Source: JBMNNU01 sp050942695 (GTDB taxonomy: Bacteria; Chloroflexota; UBA6077). From it: a stretch of DNA of 5,270 bases. Below the pieces are notes generated by a model. That model was not told the origin of the DNA, searched no databases, and saw only the letters and a program-made list of their open reading frames with translations. The DNA is taken from NCBI GenBank assembly GCA_050942695.1, contig JBMNNU010000237.1, forward strand, positions 1-5,270, read 5' to 3'. The stretch's first letter is position 1. Each line of letters begins with the position of its first letter. Shown here piece by piece: positions 1 to 4,899 of this stretch. The translations under genes were made by a program, and so were the position numbers.

Positions 1-63
1 GGCCACAGTATTGTGGGAGATGGTGAGGGGGAGAACGCCGGTGGTCGAACGCCAATTCAAGCC

Positions 64-660
64 TCACTGAATGCTCACGATCTTGCCGTCGCTGCCCAGG
101 ACGTAGATATATGGGACGTCGAAGGTGCCGTTGGGGCCGTCTATGGTCAGAACGTAGAAGTAGTAGCTCATACCGTCCCTAGCCGGGACGCCGCCCACAT
201 AGGTGGCCGATAGATATTTGTGCCCCTGCTGTTTAGCAGCATCGAGTTCCGCCTGGAGCGCCTTGACCGGGGATGGGTTGCTCTGCAGCATGGTGATCTT
301 CAACTCCTGGCCGATGGAGTTCCACATACCCTGAGCGTCGAAGTTGGCTTGTGCCTCCAGGTAGCGCTCCACCTCGATCGGCTGCGGGAGCGTTTGGCTG
401 GCCTGGACCGACATCACGTCGGCGCTGCTGTCAGTGGTTGGCTGTACGCTCGGGTAACTGGTGTTCAGCAAGTACCAGCCTCCAATAATGGCCACAAGCA
501 ATACCGGGAGTCCGAATCGGACGACCTTATGCTGGAAAGCCCCCTTGATAGCTATTAATAACAGAACGAACAGTTTTGCTATTGAATTGAACAGGGAGCG
601 AAACGGCAGCGCTAAAGAATTTCTGGTGGGTGGGTTAACCTGTTCTTCTGAATCGCTCAT
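64..660 (-). CDS. Membrane-anchored protein of unknown function, 198 aa
   Basis: I do not recognise a named family. The start ATG is supported by a GTGAGGT ribosome binding site at 676-670 with a 9-nt spacer. The N-terminus is short and polar. A first hydrophobic, possibly amphipathic, stretch lies at residues 25-42 (FVLLLIAIKG core) and a clear membrane helix at about 49-65 (LPVLLVAIIGGWYLL). A Ser/Thr/Gln-rich linker (66-92) leads to a domain at 93-198. This begins with a helical part (VERYLEAQANFDAQGMW) and ends in aromatic-rich strands (YYFYVLTIDG, PYIYVLGSDGKIVSI). The helix-then-strand order resembles small NTF2-like extracytoplasmic domains, but that is inference from pattern only. The C-terminal domain probably sits outside the membrane. 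The gene is convergent with nothing visible, and its 3' end lies 63 nt from the window edge. No convincing promoter was found upstream. Confidence 0.85.
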   Translation of the reverse strand: MSDSEEQVNPPTRNSLALPFRSLFNSIAKLFVLLLIAIKGAFQHKVVRFGLPVLLVAIIGGWYLLNTSYPSVQPTTDSSADVMSVQASQTLPQPIEVERYLEAQANFDAQGMWNSIGQELKITMLQSNPSPVKALQAELDAAKQQGHKYLSATYVGGVPARDGMSYYFYVLTIDGPNGTFDVPYIYVLGSDGKIVSIQ

Positions 661-828
661 GATGTATATACCTCACAGACTGGTGATAACCGGGTCTGGC
701 CTTTGAGAGCAGCGGGCATCATCGCTGCGCTGCCGTCGGAGCTACGGGTTTCAATGGCTCGGATGTGAAGAGGCAAGTGCCGTGCCGCCGAAGCAGACGG
801 GGGGCATTGTTCACGGCACGAGTCACAA

Positions 829-888
829 TGTAGCGTCGGGCCTTGTGCCCGACGTGGTACCTCGTCGAGGACGAGCCCCGACGCTACA
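829..888. repeat. Nested hairpin repeat with 12-bp perfect terminal inverted repeats
   Basis: Positions 829-840 (TGTAGCGTCGGG) and 877-888 (CCCGACGCTACA) are perfect reverse complements enclosing 36 nt. Inside are two further stems. GTCGGGC at 835-841 pairs with GCCCGAC at 847-853, and CTCGTC at 861-866 pairs with GACGAG at 870-875. The first internal stem overlaps the terminal stem, so the two folds compete. The element is 60 bp with no coding capacity. This is consistent with a REP-like or MITE-like dispersed palindromic unit; that it is dispersed genome-wide is inference from its form, since only one copy lies in the window. Confidence 0.75.
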
Positions 889-930
889 GCATTGGACTGT
901 TATACGAACTGACTGTTTGTATGAACCATG

Positions 931-995
931 CCAGACGGGGAACGGGAGGACGGAGAGGAGGGGAGACGCGGAGACGGAGAAGCGGAGACGGAGGA
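931..995 (+). repeat. 65-nt T-free purine-rich tract with GGAGACG repeats
   Basis: There is no T on the plus strand across 65 bases. GGAGACG occurs three times (962-968, 970-976, 984-990). GCGGAGACGGAGA at 968-980 is repeated at 982-994 with one mismatch, a 14-nt period. The strong purine/pyrimidine strand asymmetry suggests a slipped-strand tandem repeat. It encodes nothing recognisable. Confidence 0.6.
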
Positions 996-1047
996 TTAGG
1001 TGGATGCGTGGTTGTGGGGGGTGGGGCGAACGGTGTTCGACCCCCAT

Positions 1048-1072
1048 CCCGGGAGCGCGAGCGTCTCGCCCA
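1048..1072. repeat. GC-rich palindromic segment (GCGAG-CGT-CTCGC)
   Basis: GCGAG at 1057-1061 and CTCGC at 1065-1069 form a 5-bp stem with a 3-nt loop inside a GGGAGCGCGAGCGTCTCGCC context. From memory, similar GGGAGCGCGAGCGTCTCGCC-type strings recur in spacers of several GC-rich environmental phyla and are often mis-called as Ala/Arg/Pro-rich short proteins. That resemblance is recall, not a search result. Only one copy is present here. Confidence 0.35.
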
Positions 1073-1128
1073 CCCGTCCTCGTGGCGACATGCCCATATT
1101 CCCTGTTGCTAGGCTACAGGCTGCACTA

Positions 1129-1317
1129 CTATCTTCGACCTATCGCGCCCAGCAGCGGAGAGCCGGCGCCCACCAGAAACCCGAAATCGTACCAGTTGCC
1201 GCTTTTGGCGACGTCGTAGATGGGGAACTCTTTCAAAGCGCCAAATATGTGAGCCACCAGAACTACCCAAGCCGTGAGACCATTCCAGAAACCCCAGAAC
1301 AGGTCTGTCCACTCCAT
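1129..1317 (-). CDS. Small membrane protein, 62 aa, two predicted helices
   Basis: The gene starts at ATG (1317-1315) behind AGAGGT at 1332-1327 with a 9-nt spacer, the same arrangement as the 198-aa gene upstream. The protein is Trp/Phe/Gly-rich: an aromatic N-terminus (MEWTDLFWGFWNGLTAW), a helix at about residues 14-28 (AWVVLVAHIFGAL), a short polar turn (KEFPIYDVAKSGNWY) and a second hydrophobic segment at about 43-59 (YDFGFLVGAGSPLLGAIG), ending in two Arg. I do not recognise a family. Its start is 42 nt beyond the ancestral stop of the broken flavodoxin-fold reductase on the same strand, so the two were probably co-transcribed. A clean frame, sensible hydrophobic pattern and good ribosome binding site make it more likely real than chance. 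A longer overlapping frame on this strand (1109-1312) is a shadow. Confidence 0.7.
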   Translation of the reverse strand: MEWTDLFWGFWNGLTAWVVLVAHIFGALKEFPIYDVAKSGNWYDFGFLVGAGSPLLGAIGRR

Positions 1318-1359
1318 CGTGTTTTTACCTCTCGCATTACGTTTGGAATGGCCGCTGTT

Positions 1360-1827
1360 TCATCCGGTGCGTACGCCGTTCTTCAGCCCCATCACCCACC
1401 AGGATAACTGGCCTATACCCTTGTAAAACCCACCCAGACATAGTTGGCATCGCCATCAGCTCCACAGCCTCCTGGGGCACAGGTTGCCCCTCCGAGAGGG
1501 ATTCCGCGGCTAGTTCAAGACCGCGGGCGACGTTTCGGAGTACCGGCCGGTCGATGCTCTGCCCGTCTATCACACCCCCCGCCCCCATAGCCAGCCCTCC
1601 CATCCATTGGATGTCAGCCTCGCGGGCGAACTGCCGGCAGATAGCCAGAGCAGTGGCGTTCTGGTCCAGCACTTGAAGCACCCCATGCAGGGGGCGATCT
1701 GGAGATTGCGCAGCACCAGATCCTGGACCTCATGGTCGGCAGCCCGCAGTTCATCCAGCAGCATCCGCTTTGCCGGAGCGAGGTTGCTGTCCTCTTCTCT
1801 TGTGCCGTCCAACAGCAGCGCCTTCAT
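1360..1827 (-). pseudogene. Broken flavodoxin-fold NAD(P)H-dependent FMN reductase
   Basis: The N-terminal part starts at ATG 1827 (MKALLLDGTREEDSNLAPAK) and runs through QIAPCMGCFKCWTRTP to residue 58 (about position 1654). It matches the opening strand, phosphate loop and Cys-rich CxGCxxCW signature of NADPH-dependent FMN reductases and iron-sulfur-flavoprotein-like enzymes. That frame then reads nonsense and stops at 1570. The family-like sequence resumes in another frame (FAREADIQWMGGLAMGAGG, then RPVLRNVARGLELAAESLSE) to about 1441. It then returns to the original frame for a C-terminus GFYKGIGQLSWWVMGLKNG ending at TGA 1362-1360. The family is usually a little over 200 residues. Only about 150 codons remain, and the central segment that normally carries the flavin-contacting loop is missing. 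A functional flavoprotein is unlikely. AGGGG lies 5 nt before the start. The gene is divergent from the tRNA and upstream of the 62-aa membrane protein gene. Sequencing error could explain the second shift, which lies in a run of G and T, but not the missing centre. Confidence 0.75.
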
Positions 1828-1882
1828 AAAAACCCCTGACCTTTAGGATACTCCCAAGAGCCCCATTTTAGCCATCCTGAAT

Positions 1883-1912
1883 TTGATCGGCTCGCACCAA
1901 ATATGTTATACT
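1883..1912 (+). promoter_or_regulatory. Sigma-70-type promoter of the tRNA-Val gene
   Basis: TTGATC at 1883-1888 and TATACT at 1907-1912 are separated by 18 nt. The -10 box is preceded by TG at 1904-1905, giving an extended -10. Transcription would begin around 1918-1920, just before the mature tRNA 5' end at 1923. The boxes match the consensus at 4/6 and 5/6. The same spacer must hold the promoter of the divergent reductase pseudogene, but no clear one was seen. Confidence 0.65.
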
Positions 1913-1922
1913 TTTAACGTTA

Positions 1923-1988
<66 letters not shown>

Positions 1989-1996
<8 letters not shown>

Positions 1997-2008
1997 CTTT
2001 TTATTTTT
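1989..2008 (+). terminator. Possible T-rich terminator behind the tRNA
   Basis: The acceptor 3' strand is followed directly by TTTTT (1998-2002), A, TTTTT (2004-2008). There is no separate dedicated hairpin; the tRNA's own stems would have to serve. Transcription may end here, which would insulate the tRNA from the toxin-antitoxin operon. Confidence 0.35.
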
Positions 2009-2048
2009 ACATGACCGAGAAAAAAGGAAAAAACAAATAATGGGTCGC

Positions 2049-2077
2049 TTAACTTGCTCTTTGTATTAAAATGTAAT
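2049..2077 (+). promoter_or_regulatory. Promoter of the toxin-antitoxin operon
   Basis: TTAACT (2049-2054, 4/6 to consensus) and TGTAAT (2072-2077, 5/6) are 17 nt apart in an AT-rich stretch just ahead of the antitoxin gene. The leader to the GTG start would be short, about 17-20 nt, just enough for the GAGGAGG ribosome binding site at 2086-2092. Operons of this type are usually autorepressed by the antitoxin. I saw no clear operator palindrome. Confidence 0.5.
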
Positions 2078-2100
2078 CAAGCCACTGAGGAGGAAGCCTC

Positions 2101-2352
2101 GTGATCGCTAGGGAAGAATTACATGAGTTGATAGATCAAATTCCGGAGAGCGAATTACCTGCTGCGAGAAGCTATCTTCGCTATCTAGCTCAGACAGCGA
2201 GCGATCCAGTCCTGAGATCGCTGCTGAACGCTCCGATCGACGACGAACCCGAGACTGAAGAGGAACGAAAGGCTGTCGACGAAGCCAAGGAAGCCCTAGC
2301 AGAGGGGCGAGTGATGTCGGACGAAGAGATGGCACGTGTGCTTGGGCTATGA
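2101..2352 (+). CDS. Type II antitoxin, 83 aa, partner of a RelE/ParE toxin
   Basis: The start is GTG at 2101, chosen because GAGGAGG ends 8 nt before it and because the frame ends in an ATGA overlap with the toxin gene. The protein is acidic and mainly helical. An N-terminal amphipathic helix (REELHELIDQIPESELPAAR) is followed by SYLRYLAQ, a Pro/Asp/Glu-rich flexible stretch (PIDDEPETEEERKAV) and C-terminal helices (EAKEALAEGRVMSDEEMARV). The N-terminal block with LIDQLPE-like residues followed by an acidic middle is common among short antitoxins encoded ahead of RelE/ParE toxins. The C-terminal half is expected to wrap the toxin. I assign the role mainly from this partner and the operon layout. 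It acts in the cytoplasm, neutralising the toxin and probably repressing its own promoter, although no standard DNA-binding fold is obvious. Confidence 0.85.
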   Translation: MIAREELHELIDQIPESELPAARSYLRYLAQTASDPVLRSLLNAPIDDEPETEEERKAVDEAKEALAEGRVMSDEEMARVLGL

Positions 2353-2606
2353 GTTGGCAGGTAGAGTGGACAGAACTCGCGGTAGATGACATGCGGCGAT
2401 TGGATCGCAAGGTGGCTCAACGAGTGAGAAAAGCCGTGCTTCGTTTGGCGGAAACCGGACATGGCGATGTGAAGCAGTTAACCGGTAAGGGTGAGGAGTT
2501 ACGTCTGCGCGTGGGCAACTGGCGAGTCAGATTCCTTCTGCATTATGGAACAGACACCATTGTCGTGCTGCGTGTGCTACCTCGCGGAAAAGCCTACCGA
2601 GAGTAG
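2349..2606 (+). CDS. RelE/ParE-family toxin, 85 aa
   Basis: Eighty-five residues is the normal size for the family. The order of elements fits the fold: strand WQVEWTELAVDDM, a basic helix pair RRLDRKVAQRVRKAVLRLAE, a turn with GDVKQLTGKGEELRLRVGNW, central strands RVRFLLHY and TIVVLRVLP, and a C-terminal tail RGKAYRE. The G(N/D)(W/Y)RVRF strand and the terminal R-G-x-x-Y are characteristic. In RelE, Arg and Tyr residues in these places contribute to ribosome-dependent mRNA cleavage, whereas ParE members poison gyrase. Sequence alone does not settle which applies, but the C-terminal Arg and Tyr favour RelE-like RNase activity. The start overlaps the antitoxin stop by ATGA, so translation is coupled. 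All visible family features are intact. Confidence 0.9.
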   Translation: MSWQVEWTELAVDDMRRLDRKVAQRVRKAVLRLAETGHGDVKQLTGKGEELRLRVGNWRVRFLLHYGTDTIVVLRVLPRGKAYRE

Positions 2607-2662
2607 TTGCCGGGAGACTCTTGAGAGTAGGGAACGATTCAGGTTAAGACTTGTGAACAATC

Positions 2663-2730
2663 AATTCAGCCGGTTAAAGCATACAGTTCACGTTCGTGAG
2701 CTTGCGGGTTCGAGTCCCTCCTCGCCCACT
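2663..2730 (+). pseudogene. Decayed tRNA-Val copy (direct repeat of 1931-1998)
   Basis: This segment aligns without gaps to 1931-1998 of the intact tRNA region at a constant offset of 732: 58 of 68 bases match. All 10 mismatches lie in the first 41 bases, and the last 27 are identical. Taking the intact gene as reference, 8 changes are G-to-A or C-to-T, one is A-to-G and one G-to-C. The 5' acceptor strand is absent (GAACAAT instead of GGGCGAG), the D stem becomes ATTC/AAGC, and the anticodon stem gains an A-C mismatch. It cannot form an acceptor stem and is not a working tRNA, although CAC is still at the anticodon position. Confidence 0.85.
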
Positions 2731-2841
2731 AAACAAATGGATTCCATATTTACTCCGAGGTCCATTCCGTTTGCTAGGTTGTTCCAGTCGCCCTCGGGAG
2801 TTAAGCACTGAAGCCGACACTGGTCTGATCAACTCCTCCAA

Positions 2842-2877
2842 AAGTGTGCCTAGCACCAGAAGTATGCCTAGCATCAG
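2842..2877. repeat. Two-copy 18-bp tandem repeat
   Basis: AAGTGTGCCTAGCACCAG (2842-2859) is followed immediately by AAGTATGCCTAGCATCAG (2860-2877), 16 of 18 identical. The next bases AACCAG (2878-2883) resemble the unit's end. The length is a multiple of three, but no coding frame of note crosses it. It abuts the inverted repeat that starts at 2884. Confidence 0.7.
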
Positions 2878-2883
2878 AACCAG

Positions 2884-2942
2884 TCCACAGATTACACAGA
2901 TAGTACACAGGGGCTTTTAGAACAATCTGTGAAATCTGTGGA
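2884..2942. repeat. 18-bp inverted repeat of the CCACAGATT..CACAGAT type
   Basis: TCCACAGATTACACAGAT (2884-2901) is the reverse complement of 2925-2942 (ATCTGTGAAATCTGTGGA) except for one base, enclosing a 23-nt loop. Each arm is itself a doubled CACAGAT unit. A run of five T (2945-2949) follows the right arm, so on the plus strand this could also work as a terminator. Strings of this CACAGATT type are, from memory, frequent dispersed spacer repeats in environmental bacteria; no count can be given here. Confidence 0.7.
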
Positions 2943-3002
2943 TCTTTTTCCGGTTCTAACCAGCCAGTCCATGACGATGACCATTGAGCAGCCAGTTGCC
3001 TC

Positions 3003-3116
3003 TCAAAGGCGACCGAGGAGGGCATCGAGGAAGCCTCCGAGCCGGAGCTGCCGGTAGGAGTACTCGTAGTAGGGAATGAAGGGCTTGCCGCCCCAGTAAC
3101 AGGGGCTGCACGAGCC
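3003..3116 (-). pseudogene. Possible C-terminal gene remnant, 37 codons
   Basis: Read on the minus strand, 37 sense codons lie between TAG (3119-3117) and TGA (3005-3003). The peptide looks protein-like, with an aromatic patch CYWGGKPFIPYYEYSYRQ followed by an amphipathic helix LRLGGFLDALLGRL. It lacks a start codon with a ribosome binding site and is closed upstream by a stop. I infer the tail of a decayed gene whose body is gone, without knowing the family. A chance frame in GC-rich DNA is the alternative. Confidence 0.25.
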
Positions 3117-3126
3117 CTACCGGGAT

Positions 3127-3144
3127 CGCTCAGTCAGCTGAGCG
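3127..3144. other. Short hairpin upstream of the MFS gene
   Basis: CGCTCAG (3127-3133) pairs with CTGAGCG (3138-3144) across a TCAG loop, a 7-bp perfect stem. There is no T run, so it is not a typical terminator. It lies about 20 nt upstream of the suggested -35 box of the exporter gene, so an operator role is possible but unsupported. Confidence 0.3.
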
Positions 3145-3165
3145 GGCCAGGCGAGGCTCGGGTCA

Positions 3166-3194
3166 TTGTCTGGCGTTGCTGGCTCTGTTACCAT
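3166..3194 (+). promoter_or_regulatory. Possible promoter of the MFS exporter gene
   Basis: TTGTCT (3166-3171) and TACCAT (3189-3194) are 17 nt apart, each 4/6 to consensus. Transcription would start near 3200, giving a leader of about 30 nt to the GTG start at 3234. The match is modest and chance is plausible. Confidence 0.3.
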
Positions 3195-3233
3195 TTGGTG
3201 CATTCGCCCGCTGGCGAACCGCGGAGGTGTACT

Positions 3234-4712
3234 GTGAATCGTGCCGTTCAACACGGCCAAACCGGAACGCCGGTAGATAAGACGGTAATCCTTGCCGTGA
3301 TCGCGCTGGCTTCGTTTCTTTCAGCGCTCATGGGCTCGTCGATCAACGTCGCTCTCCCATCCATCGGCCGGGATTTCGCCGTCGATGCAATCACCCTCAG
3401 TTGGATTGCCACTGCCTACCTGCTGGCTGTGGCGATAGTCCTCGTGCCGGTAGGCAAATTGGCCGACATCTACGGCAGGCAGCGGCTCTTCCTCTACGGA
3501 ACGGTAGGCTGGGGCCTGGTCTCGCTCCTCTGCGGCTTGGCTACATCGGCACCCATACTGATCGGGCTGCGCGCCCTGCAGGGCATGGCCGGGGCCATGG
3601 TCGGCGCCACCTCCGTAGCCATCGTCACCTCGGCCTATCCCCCCGGCGAGCGAGGCCGGGCTCTCGGCATCACGGTCTCCGCCACCTATAGCGGCTTGGC
3701 GATGGGTCCGTTTATCGGCGGCATCATGACCCAGCAACTGGGCTGGCGCAGCATCTTCTTGCTGAACGCTGCCGTTGGGGCTGTGATGGTAGCGGTCATA
3801 ATTTCGAAGATGAAGCTGGAGCGGACCGGCGCCCAGGGCCAGCGGCTCGACCTGGCGGGCTCGGTAATATTCGGCCTGACCCTCCTGGCCATTATGTACG
3901 GGTTCACCGTCCTACCTGCCCCGCTGGGCGTGGGCTTGATCCTCGCGGGCGTATTGGGCATGGCCGTCTTCGTCTGGTGGGAGGACCGCGTGCCGAACCC
4001 GGTGCTCGACATCGACCTCTTCCGGCACAACGTCGTCTTCGCCATGTCCAACCTGGCGGCTCTTATCAACTACGCGGCGAGTTTCGCGATCGGCTTCCTG
4101 CTGAGCCTGTACCTGCAGTACGTGCGTGGACTCGACCCCCAAACGGCGGGCCTGGTCTTGCTCACCCAGCCGGCGGTAATGGCCCTCTTCTCGCCGCTGG
4201 CCGGCCGGCTCTCCGACCGCATCGAGCCGCGCCTCGTAGCCTCGGCAGGTATGGCCGTCGTCATGGCAGGGTTAATTGCCCTCTCTTTCTTGACCGATGC
4301 TTCCGGCTTGCTCTTCATCATCGTCGCCCTCGTCGTCGTCGGCTTCGGCTTCGCGCTGTTCTCCTCACCCAACACTCACGCGGTCATGGGCTCGGTGCAG
4401 AAGCAGCACCTGGGAGTCGCCTCCGCCACCCTGAGCCTGATGCGCTCGGTTGGGATGGCGTTGAGCATGGGCGTAGCCACCGTACTCATCTCCATCTACG
4501 TGGGCGACGTGCAGATCACGCCCGCCAACCACGCCGCGTTCACCGACGCCTTCAGGTTGGCGTTCATCATATTCCCCATCATGTGCCTTATCGGCGTCTT
4601 CGCCTCACTTGCCCGCGGCAAGCTGCACACCGGCGACCGAACCGGCGGCTCCCAGGGCTTGAACCAGCAAGCCAAAGATGTGAGTTGTTATCCGAAGGGC
4701 TCCGGTAGCTAG
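3234..4712 (+). CDS. MFS transporter, DHA2 (EmrB/QacA-like) drug exporter, 492 aa
   Basis: This is an inner-membrane, proton-driven multidrug-exporter-type protein with about 14 hydrophobic segments, the hallmark of the DHA2 subfamily, near residues 17-35, 54-73, 85-104, 106-132, 143-165, 172-190, 207-225, 230-248, 268-294, 303-322, 335-353, 357-378, 394-420 and 442-461. Diagnostic motifs are present. NVALPSIGRDF at 38-48 is motif D1. GKLADIYGRQR at 74-84 is motif A in the loop after helix 2. LRALQGMAGAMVGA at 112-125 is motif B with its Arg. GLAMGPFIGG at 154-163 is motif C, typical of antiporters. A degenerate second motif A (GRLSDRIEPR, 324-333) marks the second half. I chose GTG 3234 because GGAGG sits 6 nt upstream; a TTG 13 codons earlier has no ribosome binding site. 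The C-terminal tail is short and polar. Substrate cannot be read from sequence. No regulator or HlyD-type adaptor gene is adjacent. All motifs are intact. Confidence 0.95.
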   Translation: MNRAVQHGQTGTPVDKTVILAVIALASFLSALMGSSINVALPSIGRDFAVDAITLSWIATAYLLAVAIVLVPVGKLADIYGRQRLFLYGTVGWGLVSLLCGLATSAPILIGLRALQGMAGAMVGATSVAIVTSAYPPGERGRALGITVSATYSGLAMGPFIGGIMTQQLGWRSIFLLNAAVGAVMVAVIISKMKLERTGAQGQRLDLAGSVIFGLTLLAIMYGFTVLPAPLGVGLILAGVLGMAVFVWWEDRVPNPVLDIDLFRHNVVFAMSNLAALINYAASFAIGFLLSLYLQYVRGLDPQTAGLVLLTQPAVMALFSPLAGRLSDRIEPRLVASAGMAVVMAGLIALSFLTDASGLLFIIVALVVVGFGFALFSSPNTHAVMGSVQKQHLGVASATLSLMRSVGMALSMGVATVLISIYVGDVQITPANHAAFTDAFRLAFIIFPIMCLIGVFASLARGKLHTGDRTGGSQGLNQQAKDVSCYPKGSGS

Positions 4713-4835
4713 GCTGTACACAGGCCGTGGTAAAAAGCAAATGGCTGTCTCCCTGGTGGTTCAAGGTTCTCTTGTGATCCGGAGATATCGTAAGGCTTGA
4801 GCATCTCTACCTGCTGGTTGTCCGGTGGACGCTGC

Positions 4836-4864
4836 TTGACGGCCGGTGGGGAGCGTACGAGAAT
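4836..4864 (+). promoter_or_regulatory. Possible promoter of the nitroreductase gene
   Basis: TTGACG (4836-4841, 5/6) and GAGAAT (4859-4864, 4/6) are 17 nt apart and would start transcription near 4870, about 30 nt before the ATG at 4900. If real, the nitroreductase is independent of the exporter gene. The rest of the 187-bp spacer 4713-4899 shows no terminator or other feature. Confidence 0.4.
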
Positions 4865-4899
4865 TGGGTGCATGTTAGATGGTGAAGGGGGGGCTACAG

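Larger units (their letters stand above)
661..1128. other. Gene-poor spacer carrying three kinds of repeat
   Basis: No credible gene is visible in these 468 bases. Open frames here read through repeats and give low-complexity Arg/Gly/Pro-rich peptides without good ribosome binding sites. The spacer holds the ribosome binding site and leader of the 198-aa gene at its left end, a nested hairpin repeat (829-888), a purine-rich T-free tract (931-995) and a GC-rich palindromic segment (1048-1072). Clustering of unrelated short repeats in one spacer is typical of places where dispersed palindromic elements accumulate. Confidence 0.6.
2607..3233. other. Gene-poor spacer with tRNA remnant and repeats
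   Basis: Across 627 bases no intact gene is evident. The spacer carries the decayed tRNA copy (2663-2730), an 18-bp tandem repeat (2842-2877), a long inverted repeat (2884-2942), a possible gene tail on the minus strand (3003-3116), a small hairpin (3127-3144) and the leader of the MFS gene. Frames of 66-106 codons here run through the repeats and the tRNA remnant without good start signals. Confidence 0.6.

Noticed and set aside
3..16. Small palindrome CCACA-GTAT-TGTGG at the window start
   Set aside because: A five-bp stem without a T run is too short to support a terminator or operator call.
782..1219. A 145-codon plus-strand frame and two overlapping ones
   Set aside because: They run through the palindromic repeat and purine tract, with low-complexity Arg/Gly/Pro content and no ribosome binding site.
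2654..2730. A second functional tRNA gene
   Set aside because: The acceptor 5' strand is missing and the D and anticodon stems are mismatched, so it cannot fold as a tRNA.
2842..2942. A CRISPR array
   Set aside because: There are only two adjacent 18-bp copies without spacers, followed by an inverted repeat. No cas gene is present.
3195..3233. An earlier TTG start for the MFS exporter, adding 13 residues
   Set aside because: There is no ribosome binding site before it, while GGAGG sits at ideal distance from GTG 3234. The extra residues are not family-like.
3977..4708. A 243-codon frame inside the exporter gene in another plus-strand frame
   Set aside because: It is Arg/Pro/His-rich, typical of a shadow frame in GC-rich DNA, and lies fully inside a clear 14-helix MFS gene.
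4879..4899. An in-frame ATG 7 codons upstream as nitroreductase start
   Set aside because: It has no purine-rich site upstream, whereas the AAGGGG tract lies between it and ATG 4900. Family members begin close to the NVxEAL residues.
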